Part shown: piece by piece, positions 16,586 to 25,653 of the stretch | How positions within the stretch are numbered: the first letter of the stretch is position 1 | Layout of the letters: every line of letters begins with the position of its first letter | Assembly: GCF_030209445.1 (NCBI RefSeq) | Contig: NZ_JARVSD010000013.1 | Span: forward strand, 62,001-126,000 | Direction of reading: 5' to 3' | DNA: 64,000 bases | Source of the DNA: Promicromonospora sp. MEB111 | GTDB taxonomy: Bacteria; Actinomycetota; Actinomycetes; Actinomycetales; Cellulomonadaceae | Notes under the pieces: model-generated | What the model was told of the DNA's origin: nothing | The model's input: the letters and a program-made list of their open reading frames with translations, nothing else | The model's database searches: none | Translations under genes and position numbers: made by a program

Positions 16586-19393
16586 TCAGCGCACCGGCTC
16601 GGCGTCGTCGTGGTAGTCCCGGGCGACCGGCGGCATGTGCCCGTCCGTCCCGTCGGCGTACTGGTCGGCGGAACCGTACGACCCGCCGTCGTCCGGCTCG
16701 GCGTCGTCGGAGGACGCCTGGTCGAAGACCTGGGCCGGCTGCTCGCCGCGGATCAGCGCGAGCGCGGAGGGCAGGTCGTCGGCGGCCACGAGCACGTCGC
16801 GCGCCTTGGAGCCCTCCGAGGGCCCCACGATCTCCCGCGACTCCAGCAGGTCCATGAGGCGCCCCGCCTTGGCGAAGCCCACGCGGAGCTTGCGCTGGAG
16901 CATGGACGTGGACCCGAACTGGGTGGTGACGACCAGCTCGGTGGCCTGCAGCAGCAGGTCGAGGTCGTCGCCGATGTCCTCGTCGACCTGCTTCTTGGCC
17001 GCGGCGGGCGCGGCCACGTCCTCGCGGTAGATCGGCTTGAGCTGACCCTTGACGTGCTCGACGACCTGGTGCACCTCGGACTCGGTGACCCAGGCGCCCT
17101 GGACGCGCATCGGCTTGGCCGCGCCCATGGGCAGGAACAGGGCGTCACCCTGGCCGATGAGCTTCTCGGCGCCGGGCTGGTCCAGGACCACGCGCGAGTC
17201 GGCGAGCGACGACGTGGCGAAGGCGAGCCGCGAGGGCACGTTCGCCTTGATCAGGCCGGTCACGACGTCGACGGACGGGCGCTGCGTGGCCAGCACGAGG
17301 TGGATGCCCGCCGCGCGGGCGAGCTGCGTGATGCGCTGGATCGAGGCCTCGACGTCGCGCGGGGCGACCATCATGAGGTCCGCGAGCTCGTCGACCACCA
17401 CGAGCAGGTACGGGTACGGCGCGATCTTGCGCTCGGAACCCGGCAGGGGCTTGACCTTGCCGGCGCGGACGGCGACGTTGAAGTCGTCGACGTGCTTGTA
17501 GCCGAAGGTCGCCAGGTCGTCGTACCGGGCGTCCATCTCGCGCACCACCCAGTCGAGGGCCTCGGCGGCCTTCTTGGGGCTGGTGATGATCGGCGTGATC
17601 AGGTGCGGGATGCCCTCGTAGATCGTGAGCTCGACGCGCTTGGGGTCCACGAGGATCAGGCGCACCTGCTCGGGCGTGGACCGCATGAGGATCGAGGTGA
17701 TCATCGAGTTGATGAAGCTCGACTTGCCGGCGCCGGTGGCGCCCGCCACGAGGATGTGCGGCATCTTGGCGAGGTTGGCCACCACGTAGCCGCCCTCGAC
17801 GTCCTTGCCCACGCCCATGACCATCGGGTGCTCGGTGCGCCGCGCCGCGCCGGAGCGCAGCACGTCGCCCAGCACGACGGTCTCGCGGTCGGAGTTCGGG
17901 ATCTCGATGCCGATGGCGGACTTGCCCGGGATGGGCGACAGGATGCGCACGTCCGCGCTCGCCACCGCGTACGCGATGTTGTTGGACAGCGACGTGATGC
18001 GCTCGACCTTGGTCTTGGCGCCCACCTCGACCTCGTACCGCGTGACCGTCGGGCCGCGGCTGAAGCCGGTGACCTTCGCGTCCACGCCGAACTGCTCGAA
18101 CACGCCCGTCAGCGACTCGACGACCCGGTCGTTCGCGGCCGAGCGCGCCTTGTGCGGCGGACCCTGCACGAGGACGTCCTCGTCCGGCAGCAGGTAGACG
18201 GTGTCGCCCTCCAGCATGGGCTGCACGCCCCGGGGCATCGGCTCGGCGTCGCGCGGCGGCCTGGGTCCGTCCTTCTTCGCCGACGCCGGCTCGCCGTCCG
18301 GCCCGAGGACACCCGGGCCGATGGCGGGGGCGCCGGTGACCTTGCCGGCGGACTGGCCGGTCGGGATGCGCTGGGTCGTGGCCTTGCCGGCCTTGCCGGC
18401 ACGCTGCTCGACCTCGGCGGCCTTCTCGAAGGCCTCGTCGCCGACGAAGCCGGCCAGGCGCTCCTTCTCCGCGGCGATCTCCTGCTTGGTGCGGCGCTTG
18501 CGGCGCTTGGGCTCCGGCGTGCCGTCGTGGGCGGAGACGCCGTCGGCCAGGGCGAGCCCGTCCTCGCCCGTGTCGTCCGCCTCGCGGTGGTTGCCCGTGA
18601 GGCGGTCGTACAGGCCGCGCAGGCGGGCGGGGATCCGGTGCACCGGCGTGGCGGTGACGATGAGGATGCCGAAGAACCCGGCCAGCACGTAGAGCGGGAT
18701 GGCGAACCACTGGGTCAGCCCGGTGACGACCGGGGTGGCGAAAAGGAACCCGATCACACCACCGGCGTCCTGCACCGGGGTGAAGCCGTCCGCGGGCGAC
18801 GGCAGGCCGGCGCTGATGTGCACCAGCGAGCACGTGGCGACGACCAGGAAGCTGAGCCCGATCGCCACCCGGCCGTTCTGCTGGGTGCGCTCCGGATGGC
18901 GCATGACGCGGAAGGCGAGCCACATGAGCAGCACGGGGAGGGCCACGCCCGCGACGCCGAGCGTGCCCGCGACCACCGCGTGCACGCCGTCGCCGAAGGG
19001 GCCGTCGATCCCCCACCACTCACGCGCCGCGACGATGACCGCCACGGCGAGAAGTGCGAAGCCGACGCCGTCGCGCCGGTGGTCCGGTTCCAGTTCCTGC
19101 CCTCCCTGCCCTTCCGCGTTCTGCGAGCCCGTGCCGGACCCCTCCGGCGCCGTCCGCGGTCCGGCGGCGCGGGTAGCGCCACCGACCGCGTGCGCCATGC
19201 CCATCCAGAGGCCGCGGACCGCCCGGACCGGCCACGGCGGGCGGGACGGTGCGGGCGCAGCCTTGGCCGCCGGGCGGGTAGCCCCCCGACGCTGTGTCGA
19301 TCGCCTCGACGCTGCGGCCCGGGGCTTGGCGCTCTTCGCGCCCTGCCCGGAGCTCTTCCCGGAACCTCGCCGGGCCGACGTGCGGGTCGCCAT
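16586..19393 (-). CDS. ftsK: DNA translocase FtsK/SpoIIIE
   Basis: This septal DNA pump has 935 residues and resolves and segregates chromosomes at division. Residues 1-110 are a basic Ser/Ala/Arg-rich region, followed by about four transmembrane helices (near 115-270) and a charged linker. The motor has Walker A GATGAGKSS near residue 549, Walker B LLVVVDELADLMM, and ATQRPSVDVVTGLIKAN. The C-terminal gamma winged-helix domain (RKLRVGFAKAGRLMDLLE) lies near residues 825-890. The acidic tail ends GYHDDAEPVR-like and is not conserved. The ATG giving MATRTSARR is preceded by TACGGT. The gene neighbours pgsA and clgR as in mycobacteria. Confidence 0.95.
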   Translation of the reverse strand: MATRTSARRGSGKSSGQGAKSAKPRAAASRRSTQRRGATRPAAKAAPAPSRPPWPVRAVRGLWMGMAHAVGGATRAAGPRTAPEGSGTGSQNAEGQGGQELEPDHRRDGVGFALLAVAVIVAAREWWGIDGPFGDGVHAVVAGTLGVAGVALPVLLMWLAFRVMRHPERTQQNGRVAIGLSFLVVATCSLVHISAGLPSPADGFTPVQDAGGVIGFLFATPVVTGLTQWFAIPLYVLAGFFGILIVTATPVHRIPARLRGLYDRLTGNHREADDTGEDGLALADGVSAHDGTPEPKRRKRRTKQEIAAEKERLAGFVGDEAFEKAAEVEQRAGKAGKATTQRIPTGQSAGKVTGAPAIGPGVLGPDGEPASAKKDGPRPPRDAEPMPRGVQPMLEGDTVYLLPDEDVLVQGPPHKARSAANDRVVESLTGVFEQFGVDAKVTGFSRGPTVTRYEVEVGAKTKVERITSLSNNIAYAVASADVRILSPIPGKSAIGIEIPNSDRETVVLGDVLRSGAARRTEHPMVMGVGKDVEGGYVVANLAKMPHILVAGATGAGKSSFINSMITSILMRSTPEQVRLILVDPKRVELTIYEGIPHLITPIITSPKKAAEALDWVVREMDARYDDLATFGYKHVDDFNVAVRAGKVKPLPGSERKIAPYPYLLVVVDELADLMMVAPRDVEASIQRITQLARAAGIHLVLATQRPSVDVVTGLIKANVPSRLAFATSSLADSRVVLDQPGAEKLIGQGDALFLPMGAAKPMRVQGAWVTESEVHQVVEHVKGQLKPIYREDVAAPAAAKKQVDEDIGDDLDLLLQATELVVTTQFGSTSMLQRKLRVGFAKAGRLMDLLESREIVGPSEGSKARDVLVAADDLPSALALIRGEQPAQVFDQASSDDAEPDDGGSYGSADQYADGTDGHMPPVARDYHDDAEPVR

Positions 19394-19461
19394 GATGTCG
19401 TCACCGTAACCGGCGGCGGCGGCCCGGCCCGGGAACCCTCGCGGTGTGTCCTGGACCCCGC

Positions 19462-19872
19462 TCAGGCCAGGAGCAGGCCGATCGCGAGCATCACCACGCC
19501 CGCGCCCAGGGCCACCGCGCCGACAGGCAGGAGCACGACGGCGCGGTTGGGCGAGGTGCGCCCCTGCCCGATCGCGGAGAGGAAGAACCCCGCGGGCAGG
19601 AGGATCGCGGCGCACAGCACCCCGGTGGCGGCGAGCCAGCGAGCGAACCCGGTCAGGTCCGTCGCCTCCGTGAGCAGCAGGCAGAGCAGACCGAGGATCA
19701 CCAGCACACCCGCGTGCGCGTGGCCGGCCCGGAAGAAGCTCTTCTGCAGGTCGGTGGTGGGGAGCCGGCCGCCGAAGACCTTGAGCAGGAAGAAGCCGCC
19801 GGACTCGATCCCGACGACGGTCAGCAGCACGATGCCCGCGGTGATGCGGGCCGGGTCCGAGAGCTCGAGCAC
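19462..19872 (-). CDS. small integral membrane protein of unknown function
   Basis: This 136-residue protein has four predicted transmembrane helices. The first begins ARITAGIVLLTVVGIESGGFFLL and the last is LLPVGAVALGAGVVMLAIG. The loop between helices 1 and 2 contains FFRAGHAHAGV, whose two histidines could bind a metal or haem; this is speculation. I do not recognise the family. A strong ribosome-binding site AGGAGG precedes the GTG. It is divergent from a TetR regulator, with a 27-bp palindrome between them, so it is probably the regulator's main target. Confidence 0.7.
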   Translation of the reverse strand: MLELSDPARITAGIVLLTVVGIESGGFFLLKVFGGRLPTTDLQKSFFRAGHAHAGVLVILGLLCLLLTEATDLTGFARWLAATGVLCAAILLPAGFFLSAIGQGRTSPNRAVVLLPVGAVALGAGVVMLAIGLLLA

Positions 19873-19892
19873 GACGTCCTCCTGGGGTGCGA

Positions 19893-19919
19893 ATGTTTTG
19901 TAACAGTGTTATCAAACAT
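19893..19919. promoter_or_regulatory. palindromic operator for the adjacent TetR regulator
   Basis: ATGTTTTGTAACA, a central G, then TGTTATCAAACAT form a 13-1-13 inverted repeat with 11 of 13 pairs matching. It is markedly AT-rich in a GC-rich genome and lies between divergent tetR and the small membrane gene. It starts 21 nt upstream of the membrane gene's GTG. Confidence 0.8.
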
Positions 19920-19945
19920 CGTTCGCAAACTGGCGTCAAGGCTTC

Positions 19946-19951
19946 TAGACT
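19946..19951 (+). promoter_or_regulatory. -10 box of the TetR gene
   Basis: TAGACT ends 6 nt before the ATG, suggesting a leaderless message. The operator overlaps the region where its -35 would lie, consistent with autoregulation. Confidence 0.5.
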
Positions 19952-19957
19952 CGCGAC

Positions 19958-20545
19958 ATGGCCCGACCCCGACTGCACGACGACGCCCTGCGCACCCGGC
20001 TCCTTGAGGTCACCTCCCGGGTGGTCTCGTCCGACGGCGAGGACGCGGTCACCGTGCGCAAGGTCGCCGCCGAGGCCGGGACCAGCGCGTCGGCGGTCTA
20101 CGCCCTGCTCGGCTCGCGTGAGGCGCTGGTCGGGGCGGTCTCCGAGGAGGGGTTCCGGCGGTTCGCCGAGCGCCTGGCCGCCGTCGGGCAGGGCGACGAC
20201 CCGGCGGCGGACCTGCGCGACCTCGGCCGCACCTACCGGCGGTTCGCCCTGGCGGACCCGCACTTCTACCGTGTCATGTTCTACCGCGGGGTGACGCCGG
20301 CCGACAGTGAACCGGAGGCCGCCGTCGACAGCCCGACGTTCCGCGTGCTGCACGACGCCGTCGCCCGGGTCCTGCGCGGGGCGCCGCCCGAGCACGTGCT
20401 GAGTGCCGCCGTGGGGCTGTGGGGTCTGGTGCACGGGCTGGTGTCGCTCGAGCTCGCCGGGCTGCTGCCGGGCGACGAGGCGGCACGGGAGGCCGCGTTC
20501 GACCGCGCTGCGGGGACGGTCGGGTCAGCACTGCTGCGGGGCTGA
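19958..20545 (+). CDS. TetR/AcrR family transcriptional regulator
   Basis: This 195-residue protein has the TetR helix-turn-helix at residues 10-55 (VTVRKVAAEAGTSASAVYALLGSR), followed by an all-helical ligand domain of the TetR_C_33/WHG type (RFALADPHFYRVMFYRG). It is most likely a repressor that controls itself and the divergent membrane protein through the palindrome at 19893-19919. The ligand is unknown. The start fits both the family (MARPR) and the -10 box 6 nt upstream. The gene is followed 64 nt later by the Hsp90-like gene, which seems to have its own TAGCAT element at 20594-20599. Confidence 0.88.
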   Translation: MARPRLHDDALRTRLLEVTSRVVSSDGEDAVTVRKVAAEAGTSASAVYALLGSREALVGAVSEEGFRRFAERLAAVGQGDDPAADLRDLGRTYRRFALADPHFYRVMFYRGVTPADSEPEAAVDSPTFRVLHDAVARVLRGAPPEHVLSAAVGLWGLVHGLVSLELAGLLPGDEAAREAAFDRAAGTVGSALLRG

Positions 20546-20609
20546 CGGCGGACTACGTGCCGGACTTTCGTGGGGAGTGTCAGAGTGCGCCACTAGCATC
20601 GCGCCCACC

Positions 20610-22469
20610 ATGACGACGCAAGAGACCCCGACGGATTCACCGCACACGTTCCAGGTCGACCTTCGTGGGTTGGTGGACCTGTTGTCCCAGCACCTGTACG
20701 CCAGCCCCCGCGTCTACGTGCGCGAGCTGCTCCAGAACGGCGTCGACGCGATCACCGCGCGGCGCGCCCTCGACCCCGCCGCCCCCGGCACGGTGCGCAT
20801 CCGGGCGACCGGCACCGACCTGCGGGTCACCGACTCCGGGATCGGCCTGACCGAGCCGGAGGTGCACCAGCTCCTGGCCACGATCGGGCGCAGCTCCAAG
20901 CGCGACGGCCTCCAGGAGGCCCGCAAGGAGTTCCTCGGCCAGTTCGGCATCGGCCTGCTGGCCTGCTTCGTGGTGGCGGAGACCATCCGGGTGGTCAGCC
21001 GCTCGGCCCGGACGCCCGACGCCCTGCCGGTCGAGTGGGTGGCGCGCGGCGACGGCTCGTACACGGTGCGCACCCTCGACGTCGCCGAGCACCCGGAGCC
21101 CGGCACGACGGTCCACCTCGTGACCCGGCACGGCAGCGAGCAGTGGTTCGAGGCCGACACCGTGGCCGACCTCGCCGCCGACTTCGGCGCGCTCCTGCCG
21201 TACGACGTCCGCGTGGGCGACGAGCCGATCACCGGGCAGCGGCCGCCGTGGGAGTCCGAGCACCCCAGCCCGACGGCACGGGCCGCCGCGCTGTCCGCCT
21301 ACTGCCAGGACACGTTCGGCTTCGCGCCCCTCGACTCGGTCGAGCTCGACCTGCCGCTGGTCGGCATCCGCGGGGTCGCCTACGTGCTGCCCGGCGTCGT
21401 CAGCCCCGCGCAGCGCGGCGGGCACCGCGTGCACCTCAAGGGCATGCTGCTCACCGACCGCGCCGAGACCCTGCTGCCCGACTGGGCGTTCTTCGTGCGG
21501 TGCGTGCTGGACACCGACACGCTGCGCCCCACGGCCAGCCGCGAGCAGCTCTACGAGGACGAGACGCTGGCCGCCGTCCGCGACGCGCTGGGCGACCGGG
21601 TCCGTGGCTGGCTCGCGCAGCTCGCGACCACCTCGCCGGAGCGCCTGCGGCGCTTCCTGTCGGTGCACCACCTGGGGGTCAAGGCGCTCGCCCTGCACGA
21701 CGACGACGTGCTGCGCACCATGCTCCCCTGGCTACCCTTCGAGACGTCGGAGGGCGAGCTGACGCTCGACGACCTCGCCCGCCGGCACCGGACCGTGCAC
21801 TTCACGCGCACGGTCGACGAGTTCCGGCAGGTCTCGGCCATCGCCGCGGCGCAGGGCATGGCCGTGGTCAACGGCGGGTACACCTACGACGCCGCGCTGG
21901 TCGAGGCGCTCCCGCTGGCCCGGCCCGACGTCACCGTCGAGGAGCTGGACGCGTCGGTCGTGACGGCGCACCTCGACCATGTGGACCCGGCCGCCGAGCT
22001 CGCGCTGGCCCCGTTCCTCGCCACCGCCCGGGTGCGCCTGGACCCGCTGGACTGCGACGTCGCCGTGCGGGCGTTCCACCCGGCGTCCCTGGCCGCGATC
22101 CACCTGGACGACCGGTCCGCCCGGCACGAGCGCGCCCGCGCCGAGGCCGAGAGCCAGGCCGACGACCTGTGGGCCGGCATCCTCGGCTCCCTGCGGGACG
22201 AGGCGCCCCGCGCCCGGCTCGTGCTGAACCACCTCAACCCGCTGGTGCGCCGCATCGCGGCGCTGCCCGACCCCGACCTGGCCGGCGTGGCCGTCGAGGC
22301 CCTCTACGGGCAGTCGCTGCTCCAGGCCCGCCGCCCCCTGCGCCCGGTGGACCAGGCGCTCGTCAACCGCGCGTTCGGGGAGCTGCTGGAGTGGGCCGCG
22401 CCCGCCGTGCCACCAGCCCGCGACGACCGGCCGGAGGGCCGGCCCGACACCCAGGAGACCGACCGATGA
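20610..22469 (+). CDS. Hsp90-family (HtpG-like) ATPase
   Basis: This 619-residue protein has a GHKL ATPase domain of the Hsp90 type. ATP-site motifs are LYASPRVYVRELLQNGVDAI (Glu and Asn of motif I), DSGIGL, LGQFGIGLLACF and GTTVHLVT. The middle domain keeps the gamma-phosphate Arg region in RPTASREQLYED. The sequence is clearly diverged from canonical HtpG (for example QNGVDA in place of SNASDA), and the C-terminal third is only weakly like it. It does not end in MEEVD. Its stop overlaps the start of a large TPR-like protein (ATGA), so the two are translationally coupled. It could be a specialised chaperone for a dedicated co-chaperone or client. Confidence 0.88.
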   Translation: MTTQETPTDSPHTFQVDLRGLVDLLSQHLYASPRVYVRELLQNGVDAITARRALDPAAPGTVRIRATGTDLRVTDSGIGLTEPEVHQLLATIGRSSKRDGLQEARKEFLGQFGIGLLACFVVAETIRVVSRSARTPDALPVEWVARGDGSYTVRTLDVAEHPEPGTTVHLVTRHGSEQWFEADTVADLAADFGALLPYDVRVGDEPITGQRPPWESEHPSPTARAAALSAYCQDTFGFAPLDSVELDLPLVGIRGVAYVLPGVVSPAQRGGHRVHLKGMLLTDRAETLLPDWAFFVRCVLDTDTLRPTASREQLYEDETLAAVRDALGDRVRGWLAQLATTSPERLRRFLSVHHLGVKALALHDDDVLRTMLPWLPFETSEGELTLDDLARRHRTVHFTRTVDEFRQVSAIAAAQGMAVVNGGYTYDAALVEALPLARPDVTVEELDASVVTAHLDHVDPAAELALAPFLATARVRLDPLDCDVAVRAFHPASLAAIHLDDRSARHERARAEAESQADDLWAGILGSLRDEAPRARLVLNHLNPLVRRIAALPDPDLAGVAVEALYGQSLLQARRPLRPVDQALVNRAFGELLEWAAPAVPPARDDRPEGRPDTQETDR

Positions 22470-24817
22470 CCGAGATCACCGACCTCGCGACGCTCCAGGA
22501 GGCGATCTGGGAGAACAACCAGCGCCCCCACGGCACGTCGCAGGCCGCGGCGGCGGAGAACATCCTCGCCCAGGCCGAGCTCCTCGGGCCCGAGGCCGAG
22601 ATCAAGGCGGTCTTCCACCTGATCAGCGCCTACGAGTTCAGCGCGGACCGGCACAAGGTGCTGGTCCCGTTCGCCCGCGCCCTGCGGCTGTGGGACCAGG
22701 ACCCGAGCGTGTTCGACCACGCCGGCACCCACGCGCTGTTCTGGGACTTCAAGTGGGTGACGACGGGCATGCTCGACCTGCCCCGGGTGCCGCTCGCCGC
22801 CATCGAGAACTGGCTCACGGAGATGGACCGCCGCTATCGGCTGGCCGGGCACACCGACCGGGCCGTGCGGATGTCCGAGTTCTACATCGCCGACCACGTG
22901 GGCGACACCGAGCGGGCGCGGCGGGCGTTCGACGGCTGGCTCGCCGCCGAGCGCGGCGAGATGGCCGACTGCCACGCCTGCGAGACCGCACGGCAGGGCG
23001 AGTTCTACTGCGACGAGGGTGACGACGCCAAGGCGGTCCAGCACTGGCAGCCCGTGCTCGACGGCCGTCTGACCTGCGCCGAGGAGCCGCACCGTGCGCT
23101 GGCACGCTCGCTGCTGCCCCTGGTCCGGCTGGGCCGCCTCGACGAGGCCCGGGCCAACCACATGCGCGGCTACCCCATGGTCAAGGGCTCGGAGAGCCTG
23201 ATGCACTCGGTGGCCAAGCACATCGAGTTCTGCGCGCTGACCGGCAACGAGGCGCGCGCGCTCGAGCTCCTCGCCGACACGCCCGGCTACTTCCAGGCCG
23301 ACGGCGAGCCCGAGCCCCGCATGGGCTTCTACGCCGTGACCGCGCTGCTCATGGACCGTCTGGTCGCCCTCGGCCGCGGCGACCTGCGGGTCACCGGTCC
23401 CGCCGGACGCGCGTGGACCGCCGCCGAGCTGGCCGGGCACGCCCGGACGGAGGCGCTGACGCTGGCCGGCCAGTTCGACGCCCGCAACGGCACGACGGCG
23501 GTGAGCGGGCGCGTGCGGGCCGGCCTGGACGCGCAGCCGCTGCTGGACCGGCTGCCGCTGGGCCTGCGCGCGGTGCTCCCGGCGGCCGGGGCAGGCGCGT
23601 CCCTGGCCGGCGTGGTGCCGGAGCCCGGCGTGGCGCAGGGCAGCGTCGGCACGCCGGAAGGCCCGACCGGCGCCGCGTCGGCGGATGCCGACGACGTGGC
23701 GGAGACCGAGGGTGACGGTGGTGCCGGCGAGATGCCCGCCGCCGTCCGCGCGGCGCTCGACCGGTACGACAAGGCCCGGGAGAACGAGGACCTGGCCGGC
23801 ATGCGAGCGGGCATGTCGGAGGCGATCGACCAGGCCGGCGACGCCGCGGCGCCGGGGTGGCGCGCGGGCGCGCACCTGCAGCTCTCGGAGGTGCTGGCCG
23901 CCGAGGAGGACCTGCCCGGCGCCGTGCACCACGCGTACGAGGCCGTGGCCTGGGCCGACCTCGCCGACCGGGACGTCGCGGTCGTGGCCAGGACCCGGCT
24001 CGGCGCCCACCTGATGGCCGGGCACCGGCTCGACGAGGCGGCACCGGTGCTGGAGCAGGCCCTGACCGACCTGGACCCCTCCCCCGAGGTGCACGGCGAG
24101 GGCACCCTCGTGCAGGTCCGCTGGTGGCTCGGCGACTGCGCTGCCGCCCGCCACGAACCCGCGGAGGCCGCCAAGCACTGGCTCGCCGCCGCGCAGGTGG
24201 CGCAGCACTGGCCGGAGCAGGACGACCACGCGATGCTCGCCACCCTCGCCGCCGAGGCCCTGGAACGGGCCGGGGAGAACCTGTCGGCGGAGCTGGCGTA
24301 CGAGCGGGCGGCGGACCTGTGGGCCGAGACCGGCGACGCGCTGCGCCAGGTGCGCACCACCCGCGCGTGGGCGTGGGCCGTCCGCGGCCGCGACGTCGCC
24401 GAGGCGGGCCGGATCATGACCGGCGCGACCCGGGTGTGCGAGGCCGCGCTCGCCGACTCGACCGACCCCGACGAGCTCGCCGAGCTGCGGCTTCAGCTGC
24501 CCGAGACGCTCGAGCAGCACGCCCGGGTCATCGCCGACGAGGACGTGGAGACCGGCCGCTTCGGCGGGCTCTACGACGGCGCCCTGGCGGAGGCGTACGC
24601 GCTGGCCAGCCGCGCCGAGTCCCTCCTGCGGGAGTCCGACGACGTCGCCCGCTGGTGCCGCGGCGCCCTCCTGGCCGCGGAGCTCGCGGTCGAGTCCGGC
24701 AGCACCGCGAGCGGCTTAGAGCTGGTCGCGGCCGTGGAGGCGAGGATCGAGGGCGACGAGGAGCTGCGCGGGTTCGGCGGCCACGCGAGCTGGATCCGCG
24801 ACCAGGTCACCAGCTGA
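22466..24817 (+). CDS. large helical-repeat (TPR-like) protein coupled to the Hsp90 homologue
   Basis: This 783-residue soluble protein is almost entirely alpha-helical. Repeats of about 34-40 residues with the TPR look recur, for example GWRAGAHLQLSEVLAAEEDL followed by HHAYEAVAWADLADR, and HLMAGHRLDEAAPVLEQAL. The protein has two blocks separated by a Pro/Gly/Ala-rich linker (about residues 370-430, containing PEGPTGAASADADD). The first half has a CxxC-like HACETARQGEFYC region (about residue 170) that may bind metal. No catalytic motif is visible. The start overlaps the Hsp90 gene stop (ATGA). Eukaryotic Hsp90 works with TPR co-chaperones, so a matching role is an attractive inference, not a demonstrated one. 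Confidence 0.8.
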   Translation: MTEITDLATLQEAIWENNQRPHGTSQAAAAENILAQAELLGPEAEIKAVFHLISAYEFSADRHKVLVPFARALRLWDQDPSVFDHAGTHALFWDFKWVTTGMLDLPRVPLAAIENWLTEMDRRYRLAGHTDRAVRMSEFYIADHVGDTERARRAFDGWLAAERGEMADCHACETARQGEFYCDEGDDAKAVQHWQPVLDGRLTCAEEPHRALARSLLPLVRLGRLDEARANHMRGYPMVKGSESLMHSVAKHIEFCALTGNEARALELLADTPGYFQADGEPEPRMGFYAVTALLMDRLVALGRGDLRVTGPAGRAWTAAELAGHARTEALTLAGQFDARNGTTAVSGRVRAGLDAQPLLDRLPLGLRAVLPAAGAGASLAGVVPEPGVAQGSVGTPEGPTGAASADADDVAETEGDGGAGEMPAAVRAALDRYDKARENEDLAGMRAGMSEAIDQAGDAAAPGWRAGAHLQLSEVLAAEEDLPGAVHHAYEAVAWADLADRDVAVVARTRLGAHLMAGHRLDEAAPVLEQALTDLDPSPEVHGEGTLVQVRWWLGDCAAARHEPAEAAKHWLAAAQVAQHWPEQDDHAMLATLAAEALERAGENLSAELAYERAADLWAETGDALRQVRTTRAWAWAVRGRDVAEAGRIMTGATRVCEAALADSTDPDELAELRLQLPETLEQHARVIADEDVETGRFGGLYDGALAEAYALASRAESLLRESDDVARWCRGALLAAELAVESGSTASGLELVAAVEARIEGDEELRGFGGHASWIRDQVTS

Positions 24818-24897
24818 CCCGCTCATGTCGTGACCGGCCAGGCCCACCGGGTCGGCCGGTCACGACGGTCGGCACTGCCGGTGGACCCAGCTGCCGG

Positions 24898-25554
24898 TCA
24901 GCGACGCGCCACGTCCGGGTGGGGCACCGTCCGGTACAGCTGCACGGAGGCCAGCAGGAGCCAGGCGAACCCGGCCACCACGGCCAGCCACAGCCCGCCC
25001 ATGCCCGCGGTACCCAGCGCGACGCCGCCCGCGAAGCCCACGAGGACCACGACGCCCGCCACCCGGGACCAGACCGCGGCACGTCCCTCGCCCCGCCGGG
25101 CGAACCACCCGCCGAGCAGCAGCGCCGCCACCCCGAGCGAGACGAACCCGACGCCGCCGAACGCGAGGTGCAGGATGCCGGAGGTGCCCGGCGTCGTGGC
25201 GCCGTCCTGGCCGGGCGGGAACCCGGGCATCGGATCCGGCGGGAAGACCGCGCTCGCGATCATCGCGGCGCCGTAGATCCCCACGGCGATCCCCGTGCCA
25301 CGGGCGTGCGCCCGCACCATGCCCACGCCCGCGACCAGCACCATGAGGCCGCTCAGCGCCAGGTTGGTGACCTGCATCCAGCCGAGCTCGCCCAGCATGA
25401 GCGCGCTGAGCGGGTGCCGTGTGAAGTCGAAGCCGTCCCGGGTCAGCGCCAGGGTCAGCCCGACCACCAGGTAGAACGGCCCCGCCACCACGCCCCAGCC
25501 GAGCATCGACCGCGTCACCGCGGCCGCCGTGTCGAACTCCGTCTCCTGTGCCAT
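24898..25554 (-). CDS. DUF998 family membrane protein
   Basis: This 218-residue integral membrane protein has about six transmembrane helices. Family features are MLGWGVVAGPFYLVVGL, the loop FDFTRHPLSALMLGELGWMQVTN, and FPPDPMPGFPPG before a conserved His in GILHLAFGG. DUF998 proteins are of unknown function and may be related to lipid or terpene biology; nothing here settles it. The ATG has the ribosome-binding site GAGGACGAG. It is convergent with the Hsp90-TPR operon, separated by only 80 nt, and is a distant paralogue of the protein at 11576-12352. Confidence 0.85.
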   Translation of the reverse strand: MAQETEFDTAAAVTRSMLGWGVVAGPFYLVVGLTLALTRDGFDFTRHPLSALMLGELGWMQVTNLALSGLMVLVAGVGMVRAHARGTGIAVGIYGAAMIASAVFPPDPMPGFPPGQDGATTPGTSGILHLAFGGVGFVSLGVAALLLGGWFARRGEGRAAVWSRVAGVVVLVGFAGGVALGTAGMGGLWLAVVAGFAWLLLASVQLYRTVPHPDVARR

Positions 25555-25653
25555 CTCGTCCTCGCAGGATCACCGCGCCGGCCCGATGCCGACGTCCTTC
25601 CCAGGTAGACGGCCGGCGCGCCAAGACTGAGCGCCCCGCCCGAACCCGAAGCG

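Noticed and set aside
19911-19928. Possible second SOS box near the TetR gene (GAACGATGTTTG on the minus strand)
   Set aside because: The right half lacks GTTC, and the bases belong to the TetR palindrome.
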